DNA from: LMUY01 sp964235495
GTDB taxonomy: Bacteria > Pseudomonadota > Alphaproteobacteria > Acetobacterales > Acetobacteraceae
NCBI GenBank assembly: GCA_964235495.1
Contig: CAXSAX010000003.1
Coordinates: 1 to 64,000, forward strand
DNA: 64,000 nt
Direction of reading: 5' to 3'
Shown: piece by piece, positions 17,237 through 26,268 of the stretch
Position numbering within the stretch: position 1 is the first letter of the stretch
Layout of the letters: each line of letters begins with the position of its first letter
Translations under genes and position numbers: made by a program
The notes under the pieces: generated by a model
What the model was told of the DNA's origin: nothing
Database searches by the model: none
Seen by the model: the letters and a program-made list of their open reading frames with translations, nothing else

Positions 17237-18547
17237 TCACACCCGGTCCCGCAGGAAAGCAGTGATGCGGCGGAGCAGCCCGGCAGGATGTTCCTGCGCG
17301 CCGAGGTCGAGGTCGCTCAAGGCGCGGCCTTCGCCGGCCGCCCAGGTCAGCAGCCCGGCGGACACGGCGAAGCCCGGCCCGGTCGCGGCGTCTGGCAGGC
17401 CGCGCAGCAGCCGCGTATCGGGCCGGCCCAGGCGGACGGGGCGGCCCAGGATGCGCCCGGCCATCTCCCGCGCGCCCACCAGCTGGCTGGCGCCGCCCGT
17501 CAGCACCACGCGGCTACCCGCCGCACGGCCCAGGCCTGCGGAGTCCAGCCGGTCGCGCACCAGCTCGAACGTCTCTTCCAGCCGCGGCTTGATGATGGAA
17601 ACCACCATGGAGCGCGGATACTTCGCATGCGCGTGGTCGTCCTCGCCCACCATCGGCACGGTCAGCATCTCGCGCTCGTCGTCCGGGCTGCCCTGGGCGG
17701 AGCCGTTCAGCGTCTTGACCCGTTCGGCCGCGGCTACCGTGGTGCTGAGCAGCCGGGCGATGTCGTTGGTCACGTGCTGGCCACCCACCGGCAGCTGCGC
17801 CGTGTGCAGCAGTTGGCCCTCGCAGAACACCGCCATGCCTGTCGTGCCGGCGCCCATGTCGATGACGGTGGCGCCCAGCTCCCGCTCATCCTCCACCAGC
17901 ACGGACAGGCCAGCAGCCATGGGCGCGGATACCAGCTCGGCGATGTCCAGCTCAGCGCGGGCCGCTGTGGCGCCCAGGTTGCGCAGCGCCATCGACAGCG
18001 CGTCGATCACGTGCAGCCGGGCGGTCAGCGTCTCGCAATGGTGGCCGCGAGGGTCGGCCACGCCGGGTGTCTCGTCCACGCTGAAAGTGAGCGGCAAGAT
18101 GTGGATGGTTTCGCGGCCTTCGCTCAAGGCGCGCGCACGGCCTTCCTGCACCACCCGGCGCACGTCCGCCTCCGTCACCGCGCGCCCGCCTACCGGCCAC
18201 TGCACGTTGAACAAGCGGCTTTCCGGGGTGCCGCAGGTCAGGTTGACCGTGACAGAGCGCAGCCGGTGGTCGCTCATATCCTCGGCCTGCGCCACGGCGC
18301 CGCGGATGGCGCGCTCCGCCTCGTCCAGGTCCGTGATGCCGCCGCCACGCACGCCTCGGCCGCGCTGCCAGCCCATGCCGAGCACCCGCAAGGCGCCGTC
18401 CGCCTCGCAGCGGCCGATCAGGCAGACAACCTTGTTGGTGCCGATGTCCAGCACGCCGAATGGCCCCGCGCGGCCGCCGCGCAGCCGGACCGGCGGGTCC
18501 GCTGGCGCCGAGGGGGACAACAGGAGCCGGCGGGACATGTCGTTCAC
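17237..18547 (-). CDS. ftsA: Cell division protein FtsA
   Basis: A 436-aa actin-fold ATPase that tethers FtsZ to the membrane. The phosphate-1 block GVLDIGTNKVVCLIGR is at about residue 30, TVIDMGAGTTGMAVF is phosphate-2 near 210, and VVLTGGASQLVG is the adenosine motif near 350. LRRITAFLRDRV forms the C-terminal amphipathic membrane-targeting helix. GTG at 18547 overlaps the ftsQ TGA (GTGA); an ATG three codons on is an alternative. It is followed by ftsZ in the canonical order. Confidence 0.95.
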   Translation of the reverse strand: MNDMSRRLLLSPSAPADPPVRLRGGRAGPFGVLDIGTNKVVCLIGRCEADGALRVLGMGWQRGRGVRGGGITDLDEAERAIRGAVAQAEDMSDHRLRSVTVNLTCGTPESRLFNVQWPVGGRAVTEADVRRVVQEGRARALSEGRETIHILPLTFSVDETPGVADPRGHHCETLTARLHVIDALSMALRNLGATAARAELDIAELVSAPMAAGLSVLVEDERELGATVIDMGAGTTGMAVFCEGQLLHTAQLPVGGQHVTNDIARLLSTTVAAAERVKTLNGSAQGSPDDEREMLTVPMVGEDDHAHAKYPRSMVVSIIKPRLEETFELVRDRLDSAGLGRAAGSRVVLTGGASQLVGAREMAGRILGRPVRLGRPDTRLLRGLPDAATGPGFAVSAGLLTWAAGEGRALSDLDLGAQEHPAGLLRRITAFLRDRV

Positions 18548-19398
18548 GCCTTTCTCCCCGCGAGCAAGGCTGCCGGCGCGGCGGTGGGGAGGGGCGCTTG
18601 CGGCCGCACCACCAGCCGGTCCGGCAGCCGCATGTCCACCACGGCCAGCGGGCGGTCGAGCAGCGCCTGGCTGGATTGCAGCTCCGCCAGCTTGGCCAGC
18701 GCCGGCACTTCGGCACCCTCCGGCAGCATCACGTCGGTGCCAGTCTTCATCCGCAGGTTCCAGCGGCGCTCGCCGACCCGCACTGCGGCCATCACCCGGG
18801 ATTGCAGCGCCGGCTGCCCTGCCAGCGCGTCCAGCAGCGCCGTCGCTGCTTGGGGCGCACCAGCGCCGACCACCAGCGGCAGCTCGCCGAAAGCCGCCAC
18901 GTCCTCATTGGCGACCGTCTGGCCGTCACGGTCGATCAGTACGAACTTGCCCTGATTCTGCCAGATGGCGAAGGGTCGCCGCTCCGTCAGGTTCACCACC
19001 AGCGTGCCCGGCAGCCGCCGCTCGACCGCCGCGTGCTCCACCCAGGACAGCGACTCGATCCGCGCCCGCGCGCCCTCCAGGGAGAAGCCCAGCATCGAAT
19101 CGCCCCGGTGCACCCCGAGGGCAGCGTTGAGCAGCGGCTCCGGGGTGTTGCTGCGCCCCTCCACTACGATGTCCCGCACCCGCATGTTGGCAGCGGAGGC
19201 AATCCCCTCCCGCAGCCGCGCGACCGCGCCGCCGGGCTGCGCCGAGTGCATCAGCACGATGCCGGCCAGCACCACAACGAACCCAGCCACACCCCACAGC
19301 GCCGGGCGCAGCAGGCGGCGCTGCCGCCGCAACAACAGCCGCAGCCCGGACGGCCGGCGCGCCACATCCCGCGGCTGGCGCAGGACAGGGCGGGTCAT
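18544..19398 (-). CDS. ftsQ: Cell division protein FtsQ
   Basis: A 284-aa bitopic divisome protein. A basic cytoplasmic N-terminus (about 33 residues) is followed by a membrane span around 34-53, then the POTRA domain (IVVEGRSNTPEPLLNAALGV is typical) and the beta domain with WVEHAAVERRLPGTLVVNLT and PFAIWQNQGKFVLIDRDGQ. This composition is characteristic of alphaproteobacterial FtsQ. ATG at 19398 is preferred because it forms an ATGA overlap with the ddl stop; a GTG three codons earlier also exists. It interacts with FtsL and FtsB in the family at large. Confidence 0.94.
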   Translation of the reverse strand: MTRPVLRQPRDVARRPSGLRLLLRRQRRLLRPALWGVAGFVVVLAGIVLMHSAQPGGAVARLREGIASAANMRVRDIVVEGRSNTPEPLLNAALGVHRGDSMLGFSLEGARARIESLSWVEHAAVERRLPGTLVVNLTERRPFAIWQNQGKFVLIDRDGQTVANEDVAAFGELPLVVGAGAPQAATALLDALAGQPALQSRVMAAVRVGERRWNLRMKTGTDVMLPEGAEVPALAKLAELQSSQALLDRPLAVVDMRLPDRLVVRPQAPLPTAAPAALLAGRKA

Positions 19399-20312
19399 GC
19401 GCGGCACGCAGCCTGCCCCACCATCCAGGCGCAGAGGGCGGAGAACGGCATTCCTTGCTGCGCTGCCTGCTCCGGCAGCAGCGACGTCGGCGTGAGGCCT
19501 GGCTGTGTGTTCACCTCCAGCAGCACCAGCCGGCCCGGCTCGCCCGCAGTGTCGTCGTAGCGGAAGTCGGCCCGGCTCGCGCCGCGGCAGCCTAGTGCCT
19601 GGTGCGCCCGCAGGGCCATGTCCATGGCGCTGGCGAACACGTCCGGGTGCACCCGGGCGGGCAACACGTGGACGCTGCCGCCCTCAGCGTATTTGGCGTC
19701 GTAGTCATAAAAGCCGTGGCTGGACGTGATGTCCGTCACCGTGAGTGCCCGGTCTCCCAGCACGCCCACCGTCAGCTCGCGGCCGGGCACATATTCCTCC
19801 ACCAGCGCGTGCGCGCCAAAGGCCCAACTAGCGGCGATCTCGGCTCGGCGGTTGCCACCCTGGCGCAGGATTTCGACGCCGACGGAACTGCCCTCGTTCA
19901 CCGGCTTCACCACGTAGGGCAGTGCGATCGGGTCCGCCTCCGCCAGCTCGGCCACTGGCAGCACCCGGCCTGCCGGCACCGGCAGCCCGGCCGAGGCGAA
20001 CGCCGCCTTGGCCGCCTGCTTGTCCATCGCCAGCGCGGAAGCCCGCACGCCGGAGTGCGTGTAGGGAATGCCCATCCAGTCCAACACGCCCTGGATGGTG
20101 CCGTCTTCGCCGAAGCGCCCGTGCAAGGCATTGAACACCACGTCGGGCGCTGGGGTAAGCGCCGCAATGACGGCGGCCAGGTCTGGCCCGACCTGGATCG
20201 GACGCACATCGAACCCGGCTTCCCGCAGGGCGGCGATGACCTGCATGCCGCTGGCGAGACTGACCTCGCGCTCGGCGGAGATGCCACCGTAAAGCACGGC
20301 CACAACCGTCAT
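19395..20312 (-). CDS. ddl: D-alanine--D-alanine ligase
   Basis: A 305-aa ATP-grasp enzyme that joins two D-Ala residues for the peptidoglycan pentapeptide. VAVLYGGISAEREVSLASG at the N-terminus, FNALHGRFGEDGTIQGVLDW, GIPYTHSGVRASALAMDK, PYVVKPVNEGSSVGV, LLEVNTQPGLTPTSLLPEQA are the expected blocks; the final one carries the Mg2+-binding Asn and the omega region. Length is standard. Both ends are coupled: ATGA overlap with murB upstream and with ftsQ downstream. Confidence 0.96.
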   Translation of the reverse strand: MTVVAVLYGGISAEREVSLASGMQVIAALREAGFDVRPIQVGPDLAAVIAALTPAPDVVFNALHGRFGEDGTIQGVLDWMGIPYTHSGVRASALAMDKQAAKAAFASAGLPVPAGRVLPVAELAEADPIALPYVVKPVNEGSSVGVEILRQGGNRRAEIAASWAFGAHALVEEYVPGRELTVGVLGDRALTVTDITSSHGFYDYDAKYAEGGSVHVLPARVHPDVFASAMDMALRAHQALGCRGASRADFRYDDTAGEPGRLVLLEVNTQPGLTPTSLLPEQAAQQGMPFSALCAWMVGQAACRA

Positions 20313-21244
20313 GCGACCGCCTCCGGCCGTCTAACCGGGAGGCCGATGCGCTTGATCTCCCAATCGAGCGCGACTCCGCTTAGCGCATGGACGCGGCGGC
20401 GCACCTCCTCGCCCAGTCCTTCCAGGTCTGCCGCCGCTGCGCCACCGGTGTTGAGCAGGAAGTTGCAGTGCTTCTCGCTGACCTGCGCGTCGCCCCGCGT
20501 GAGGCCGCGGCACCCGGCGGCGTCAATCAGCTCCCAAGCCTGCATGTTGGGAGGGTTGCGGAAGGTGGAGCCGCCGGTGCGGGCACGGACCGGCTGGGTT
20601 GCCTCGCGGCTGGCGCGGATGCCGGCCATGCGGGAGGCGATGAGCGCCCGGTCACCCGGGCGGGCGTGAAAGCGGGCGCGGGTGACGACTGCGCCAGGCG
20701 GCAGAGCGGCGTGGCGGTAGGCGAAATGCAACGCCGCCGCATCGAGCCGGGTGATGCCGGCGGCGGTGGCGACCTCCACCCAATCCAGGCACCCGGCGAC
20801 ATCACCCCCATAAGCGCCCGCGTTCATCGCCACCGCGCCGCCGATGGAACCGGGGATGCCGGACAGGAACTCCAGCCCGCTGAGCCCAGCGGCAGCGGCC
20901 TGCTCCGCCACCGTAGCGTCCAACGCAGCGGCGCCTGCCACCACGCCGTCCGGCTCGGCCGTGACCGCCGCGAAGCCGCGGGCGAGGCGCAGCACCACGC
21001 CAGTGATCCCGCCGTCGCGGACGATGAGATTGGACGCGGCGCCGATCACGGTGAGCGGCGCGTCGAGCGGCAAGCCACGCAACAGCGCAAGGAGGTCGGC
21101 CGTGCTGGATGGCCGCACCAGCACCTCCGCAGCGCCGCCGACGCGGAACCAGGTGGCGGGCGCGAGCGGCACATCCGCCTGCACGCGGCCGGCGAGAGCG
21201 GGGAGGCGATGCAGCAGGTGGGTATGTTGCGTGAGAGGCATCAT
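20309..21244 (-). CDS. murB: UDP-N-acetylenolpyruvoylglucosamine reductase
   Basis: A 311-aa FAD enzyme reducing UDP-GlcNAc-enolpyruvate to UDP-MurNAc. ATWFRVGGAAEVLVRP is the FAD site start, TVIGAASNLIVRDGG binds FAD phosphate, SGIPGSIGGAVAMNAGAYGG holds the flavin loop, and RTGGSTFRNPPN carries the catalytic Ser. SEKHCNFLLNTGGAAAAD is also diagnostic. Start taken as ATG 21244 (ATGA overlap with murC); a longer frame of 29 codons upstream lies inside murC and is unlikely to be used. Confidence 0.96.
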   Translation of the reverse strand: MMPLTQHTHLLHRLPALAGRVQADVPLAPATWFRVGGAAEVLVRPSSTADLLALLRGLPLDAPLTVIGAASNLIVRDGGITGVVLRLARGFAAVTAEPDGVVAGAAALDATVAEQAAAAGLSGLEFLSGIPGSIGGAVAMNAGAYGGDVAGCLDWVEVATAAGITRLDAAALHFAYRHAALPPGAVVTRARFHARPGDRALIASRMAGIRASREATQPVRARTGGSTFRNPPNMQAWELIDAAGCRGLTRGDAQVSEKHCNFLLNTGGAAAADLEGLGEEVRRRVHALSGVALDWEIKRIGLPVRRPEAVA

Positions 21245-22668
21245 GCCGACCGCCTCGCCCCGCCTTGCAGCTCCATCAACTGGCCCGGTAGCGCCCCGGC
21301 CCAAGCCGTGATGTTCCCAGCACCCAAGCACACCACCATGTCGCCCGGCTTGGCGATGGCATGGATCATCTCGGCCAGGTGCTCCGGACCCGGCAGCGGC
21401 ACCACGCTGCGGTGGCCATTGGCGCGCAAGCCGTCCACCAGCGCATCCCGGTCCACGCCTGGTATGGGCGCCTCGCCAGCTGCATACACGTTCGCCACGA
21501 TCACCGTGCCCGCGTCGTTCATGCAGGTGCAGAACTCGGGGAACAGCGATTGCAGCCGGGAATAGCGGTGTGGCTGCACCACGGCCACCACGTCCCGCGC
21601 GCCGGCCTGCCGCGCAGCCTTCAGCACCGCCATGATCTCCACCGGGTGGTGGCCATAGTCGTCGATCACGGCGATGCCGCCCGACTCGCCCACTTTGGTG
21701 AAGCGGCGTTTGACGCCCTTGAAGCTCAGCAGCGCCGATTTCAGCGTTGCCTCGTCAATTTCCATCTCGATGCCGATGGCCAGAGCCGCCAGCGAGTTGG
21801 AGACGTTGTGCTGCCCCAGCATCGGCAGGCGGAACGGCCCCATGCGGCGGGAGCGGCCGCGCGCCCTGTCGGTCACCAGCACTTCGAAGGTGGCGCCCAT
21901 GCGGTCGGAGATCACCCGCTCGGCGCGGATGTCGGCCTGCGGGCTGAATCCGTAGGTGATGATGCGGCGGTCGGACACGCGCGGGATCATCTGCTGCACC
22001 GCCGGGTGGTCGATGCACAGCACGGCGAAGCCGTAGAACGGGATGTTGCCGACGAACTGGTCGTAGCCGGCGGTCATCGCCTCGGCGCTGCCCCAGTGGT
22101 CCAGGTGCTCGGCGTCCATGTTGGTGACGACGGCGACCACGGCGGGCAGGCGGAGAAAGCTGCCGTCGCTCTCGTCCGCCTCCACCACCATCCAGTCGCC
22201 GGCGCCCATGCGGGTGTTGCTGCCGTAGGCGTTGACGATGCCGCCGTTGATCACCGTGGGGTCCAGGTGGGCCGCCTCCAGCACGGCGGCGACCATGGAG
22301 GTGGTGGTGGTCTTGCCGTGGGTGCCGCCTATGGCGATGGACCAGCGCAGCCGCATCAGCTCGGCCAGCATCTCGGCCCGGCGCACCACGGGGATCAGCT
22401 TGGCGCGGGCGGCGAGCACCTCCGGGTTGTCCCGCTTGACGGCGGTGGAGGTGACCACCACGCGGGCCGCGCCGAGGTTGGCGGCATCGTGCCCGACGGT
22501 GACGGGGATACCGGTCTCGCGCAGGTGGCGGACGTTGGCGCTATCGGCGATATCGCTGCCCTGCACGGCGTAGCCCAGCGTGTGCAGCACCTCCGCGATG
22601 CCGGACATGCCGATGCCGCCAATGCCCACGAAGTGGATGGCGCCGATGCCGAGCGGGAGCGCCCTCAT
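21241..22668 (-). CDS. murC: UDP-N-acetylmuramate--L-alanine ligase
   Basis: A 475-aa Mur ligase adding L-Ala to UDP-MurNAc. GAIHFVGIGGIGMSGIAEVL is the UDP-binding N-domain, AIGGTHGKTTTTSMVAA the P-loop near residue 115, FLRLPAVVAVVTNMDAEHLD the central metal site, and VIDDYGHHPVEI the conserved C-terminal block. Length is normal. ATG 22668 overlaps murG's stop and its own TGA overlaps murB's ATG, both as ATGA. Confidence 0.97.
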   Translation of the reverse strand: MRALPLGIGAIHFVGIGGIGMSGIAEVLHTLGYAVQGSDIADSANVRHLRETGIPVTVGHDAANLGAARVVVTSTAVKRDNPEVLAARAKLIPVVRRAEMLAELMRLRWSIAIGGTHGKTTTTSMVAAVLEAAHLDPTVINGGIVNAYGSNTRMGAGDWMVVEADESDGSFLRLPAVVAVVTNMDAEHLDHWGSAEAMTAGYDQFVGNIPFYGFAVLCIDHPAVQQMIPRVSDRRIITYGFSPQADIRAERVISDRMGATFEVLVTDRARGRSRRMGPFRLPMLGQHNVSNSLAALAIGIEMEIDEATLKSALLSFKGVKRRFTKVGESGGIAVIDDYGHHPVEIMAVLKAARQAGARDVVAVVQPHRYSRLQSLFPEFCTCMNDAGTVIVANVYAAGEAPIPGVDRDALVDGLRANGHRSVVPLPGPEHLAEMIHAIAKPGDMVVCLGAGNITAWAGALPGQLMELQGGARRSA

Positions 22669-23789
22669 GCGGAGACCCGGGCGTGGCAGAGCACGAGGTC
22701 GGCGAGGCGGACGGCAGCGCGATGTTCAGCGTTCCCAGGCATGGCTTTGGTCGCCCGCCCATGCGCCTCCGGGTCGGCAAGCGCGGATTCCAGCCGCTCC
22801 CGCAAAACCGAAACCGTCAGGTCGGCCTGGCGCAGAAGCAATGCTCTGCCAGCGTCGGCCAGCACGCGGGCGTTGGCGGTCTGATGATCGTCGATGGCGC
22901 CAGGCAACGGCACCAAGAACGACGGCGTGCCGACCACCGCAATCTCCGCCACGGTGGATGCACCGGAGCGGGCGATGATGAGCGTGGCAGCTTTCATCTT
23001 GGTCGGCATATCGGTGAAGAAGGCTGCAAGCTCCGCCCGCACGCCATGGGACGCATAATGCGCCGCTACCCGGTCGAGGTCCTCGGCGCGGCATTGCTGG
23101 ACCACATCGAGGTGCTTGCACAGGTCAGCTGGCAAAGCGGTGATCGCGGGTGGAACCAGATCGGCGAACACGCCTGCGCCCAGCGAGCCGCCAATGACCA
23201 GGATCGTGTTGGAGTGAACGGGCTTGCGGACGTGTGTTTTGGTGAAGTCCTGCTCCATCATGAGGTCGAACCCCGGCCGCACCGGGTTGCCCGTCAGCAC
23301 CGTCTCCACCCCCGGCGGCACGCGCGCCGTATCCTTGAACGACAGCGCCAGCACACCTGCCCGTCGCGCCAGCATCCGGTTGGCGCGGCCCAGCACCGCG
23401 TTCTGCTCGTGCAGCACCACCGGCGGCGGATTGCGCATCAGCCGGGTTGCCAGCACGGGCGCCACCGTCGGGTAGCCGCCGAAGCCCACCAGCGCCGCCG
23501 GTTCCAGCCGGCGCAGGATCGCCCGCGCCTGCACCGTGCCGGCCGCCAGCCGCGCCGCGGCACCCGCGCCGCGAGCGAGCCCCCGGCCCGCGATGCCCGC
23601 GCCGCGCAGCACGAACACCTCGCGCCCGGCGAAGCTCTCCGGCAGCCGGGCCGCGGCGCGGGCGTCGGTCATCAGCGCCACCCGGTGGCCGCGCCCTGCC
23701 AGCTCCGTCGCCAGCGCCTCGGCCGGAAAGAAGTGCCCGCCGGTGCCGCCGGCCGCGATCACGATGGGCCTCACCGCCGGCCCCCTCAT
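22665..23789 (-). CDS. murG: Lipid II synthase MurG (GlcNAc transferase)
   Basis: A 374-aa GT28 glycosyltransferase at the inner face of the membrane, converting lipid I to lipid II. IAAGGTGGHFFPAEALA places the diphosphate/acceptor G-loop at residues 14-19. VGFGGYPTVAPVLA, VLHEQNAVLGRANRML and ARSGASTVAEIAVVG (the UDP-binding site) are the standard blocks, followed by LVPLPGAIDDHQTANA. ATG 23789 overlaps the ftsW stop as ATGA, supporting this start over any longer in-frame extension inside ftsW. Confidence 0.96.
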   Translation of the reverse strand: MRGPAVRPIVIAAGGTGGHFFPAEALATELAGRGHRVALMTDARAAARLPESFAGREVFVLRGAGIAGRGLARGAGAAARLAAGTVQARAILRRLEPAALVGFGGYPTVAPVLATRLMRNPPPVVLHEQNAVLGRANRMLARRAGVLALSFKDTARVPPGVETVLTGNPVRPGFDLMMEQDFTKTHVRKPVHSNTILVIGGSLGAGVFADLVPPAITALPADLCKHLDVVQQCRAEDLDRVAAHYASHGVRAELAAFFTDMPTKMKAATLIIARSGASTVAEIAVVGTPSFLVPLPGAIDDHQTANARVLADAGRALLLRQADLTVSVLRERLESALADPEAHGRATKAMPGNAEHRAAVRLADLVLCHARVSA

Positions 23790-24907
23790 GACACGTCGCC
23801 ATGGTGACGCCGCCGGGTCAGCGCCAGCAGCATGCCCATGCCGAGCGCCACCGCCAGCACGGAGGAGCCGCCGTAGCTGACGAAGGGCAGGGTCATGCCC
23901 TTGGTGGGGATCAGGTGCAGGCTGCTGGCCATGTTGACGAACGCCTGCAAGCCGAAGCTCGCCACCAGGCCGGCGGAGGCGAGGATGACGAACTCGTCGT
24001 GCTCCGGCAGCAGCCGCAGCAGGCCGCGCACCACGATGAAGGCGAAGATGCCGAGCAGCACCAGGCACATCACCAGGCCGAATTCCTCGCCCATGACGGC
24101 GAACACGAAATCCGCGTGCGCGTCCGGCAGCAGGTCCTTGACCTGGCCCTCGCCGGGGCCACGCCCCAGCAGGCCGCCGTTGCCGAACGCCTCCAGCGCC
24201 TTGTCCACCTGGTAGCTGTCGCCGGACGCCGGGTGCAGGAAGCGGGTGACCCGGCTGCGCACGTGCGGGAAGAAGGCGTAGGCGCCCACGCCGGATGCGG
24301 CCAGCCCCATAGCGGTAACGCCCACCATGAAAAGGTTGAGGCCGGCCACGAACAACTGGGCAAAGAACACCGCCGTCACCACCGCCAGCATGCCGATGTC
24401 CGGTTGGCTCTTCAGCAGCAGCAGGATCAGCACGAACACTGCCATGGCGAGGATGGTGCCGGGGAAGCCGCGGGTGCGCCGGCCCTCCGCCATCAGCCAA
24501 GCCGCCACCACGGCGAAGCAGGGCTTGAGGAACTCGCTGGGTTGCAAGGACATGCCCGGCAGCGCGATCCAGCGGCGCGCGCCCTTGATCTCCACCCCGT
24601 GCACCAGAGTCATCGCCGTGAGGGCCAGGGCGACGGCGCAGCCTACCAATGCCAGCCGCCGCACGCCCTTGAGCGACAGCAAGGATACGCTGACCACCAA
24701 GGCCGCGGAGACCAGCAGGAACACCGTCTGCTTGAGAAGAAAGCTGTCCCGGCCAACGTGGATGCGCTCAGCAACAGCAGGGCTGGCAGCCAGCATCATG
24801 ACGTAGCCGAAGCCAATCAGCACGGCGATGGCCAGCAGCGTGAGGCGATCGACGGTCCACCACCAACGGCCCAAGGTCGAGGTGTCGGCACGTGAAAGCG
24901 ACGGCAT
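23786..24907 (-). CDS. ftsW: Septal peptidoglycan glycosyltransferase FtsW (SEDS)
   Basis: A 373-aa multispan SEDS-family protein that polymerises lipid II with FtsI at the septum. About ten hydrophobic spans are visible. LQPSEFLKPCFAVVAAWLMA is the conserved SEDS block, LKSQPDIGMLAVVTAVFFAQ follows, and LIPTKGMTLPFVSYGGSSVL is the C-terminal signature. DSYQVDKALEAFGNGGLLGRG corresponds to the large periplasmic loop. Start ATG 24907 overlaps the murD stop (ATGA) and the stop overlaps murG. Confidence 0.96.
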   Translation of the reverse strand: MPSLSRADTSTLGRWWWTVDRLTLLAIAVLIGFGYVMMLAASPAVAERIHVGRDSFLLKQTVFLLVSAALVVSVSLLSLKGVRRLALVGCAVALALTAMTLVHGVEIKGARRWIALPGMSLQPSEFLKPCFAVVAAWLMAEGRRTRGFPGTILAMAVFVLILLLLKSQPDIGMLAVVTAVFFAQLFVAGLNLFMVGVTAMGLAASGVGAYAFFPHVRSRVTRFLHPASGDSYQVDKALEAFGNGGLLGRGPGEGQVKDLLPDAHADFVFAVMGEEFGLVMCLVLLGIFAFIVVRGLLRLLPEHDEFVILASAGLVASFGLQAFVNMASSLHLIPTKGMTLPFVSYGGSSVLAVALGMGMLLALTRRRHHGDVS

Positions 24908-26268
24908 CAGGCAGCCCTCTCCATCAATCCCTGGGCGAGTTCGGCGAAACGGCGGCCGCGCGCCTCGAAGCCGCTGAACTGGTCGAACGAGGCGCAGGCA
25001 GGGGACAGCAGCACCACGTCCGCCCCCAGCCGAGCTGCTGCATCGCGGGCGGCCGGCACAGCCCGTTCGAGCGTGCCCAGCACGTCATGCGGCACGCTGC
25101 CCAGCTCGGACGCCAGGGCTGCGCCATCTCGCCCAATCAGCAAGGCATGCGCCACCCGGGGGAACAATGGCGCCAATGGGGCCACCCCGCCCGCCTTGCT
25201 GACGCCGCCGGCGATCCAGATGGCGCGGCGGTAGCAGCCGAGCGCGCGGGCGGCGGCGTCGGCGTTGGTGGCCTTGCTGTCGTCCACGTAGGGCACGCCA
25301 TCCACCATGGCGACGCGCTGCTGCCGATGCGGCAGGCCGGGGAAGCTGCGCAGGCCGCGGGCGACGGCGGCCCGGTCCAGGCCGAGATGCAACGCGATGG
25401 TCGCCGCGGCCGCGGCGTTCTGCGCATTGTGCGCCCCGGGCAGCGTAGGCGCGTTGGCCATGAGCAGGATGGGGCCGACCTGATCGCGCAGCTGGCCGCC
25501 ATCGCACCACACATCCGCCTCGTGCCCGCCGGATACGGTGACGGCCGCGAACTCGGCGGCCATGGCGCGGCTTGCGGCATCGTCCGTGCCGACCACGGTA
25601 AGGTCACCTGCATCCTGCCGATCGAAAATGGCGCGCTTGGCAGCAGCGTAGGCGGCCATGTCGCCGTGCCGGTCGAGATGGTCGGGGCTGAGGTTGAGCA
25701 TCGCCGCCGCTTGGAACCGCAGCGTTGCAAGCCGCTCGAGCATGTAGGAGGACATCTCCAGCACATACACGCCGTCATCGCCCAGCAAGGGCAAAGCCAG
25801 CGCCGCCGGACCGAGGTTGCCCCCTGCCGCAACATGCAAGCCAGCGCCGGACAGGATGTGCGTGAGCAGCGCCGTGGTGGTGGACTTGCCGTTGGTGCCG
25901 GTGATGCCGACGAACCGCGCCCGGGACCCGGCGATGCGCACGGCCTGGAACAGCAGCTCGGCATCGCTCCACACCGGCACGCCGGCAACGAGGGCTGCGG
26001 CAGCTGCCGGGTGCGCGATGGGCAAGCGATGCGGAATGCCGGGGGAGAGCACCAGGGCGTCGTAGCTCGCAATGTCCACCGCCGGGTCGCGCGCTTCGAG
26101 AACGTCTGCTGCTTGAGAGGCGAGCGGGGCGCGGGCGGCTTCGTTGTCGTCCCATGCCGTGACGTGCGCGCCCATCGCCGCCAACGCACGGGCCGCGGGC
26201 AGGCCGTTGCGGCCGAGGCCGAGCACGGCGTAGCGCCGGCCGGCGAACAGACCGGTCGGCCACATCAT
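24907..26268 (-). CDS. murD: UDP-N-acetylmuramoyl-L-alanine--D-glutamate ligase
   Basis: A 453-aa Mur ligase adding D-Glu. RYAVLGLGRNGLPAARALAA forms the N-domain, FVGITGTNGKSTTTALLTHI is the ATP P-loop near 117, MLNLSPDHLDRHGDMAAYAA the metal site, and PGLPHRQQRVAMVDGVPYVD with DDSKATNADAAARAL the C-domain glutamate pocket. VVLLSPACASFDQFSGFEAR near the end is diagnostic for MurD. ATG 26268 overlaps the mraY stop as ATGA. Confidence 0.97.
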   Translation of the reverse strand: MMWPTGLFAGRRYAVLGLGRNGLPAARALAAMGAHVTAWDDNEAARAPLASQAADVLEARDPAVDIASYDALVLSPGIPHRLPIAHPAAAAALVAGVPVWSDAELLFQAVRIAGSRARFVGITGTNGKSTTTALLTHILSGAGLHVAAGGNLGPAALALPLLGDDGVYVLEMSSYMLERLATLRFQAAAMLNLSPDHLDRHGDMAAYAAAKRAIFDRQDAGDLTVVGTDDAASRAMAAEFAAVTVSGGHEADVWCDGGQLRDQVGPILLMANAPTLPGAHNAQNAAAAATIALHLGLDRAAVARGLRSFPGLPHRQQRVAMVDGVPYVDDSKATNADAAARALGCYRRAIWIAGGVSKAGGVAPLAPLFPRVAHALLIGRDGAALASELGSVPHDVLGTLERAVPAARDAAARLGADVVLLSPACASFDQFSGFEARGRRFAELAQGLMERAA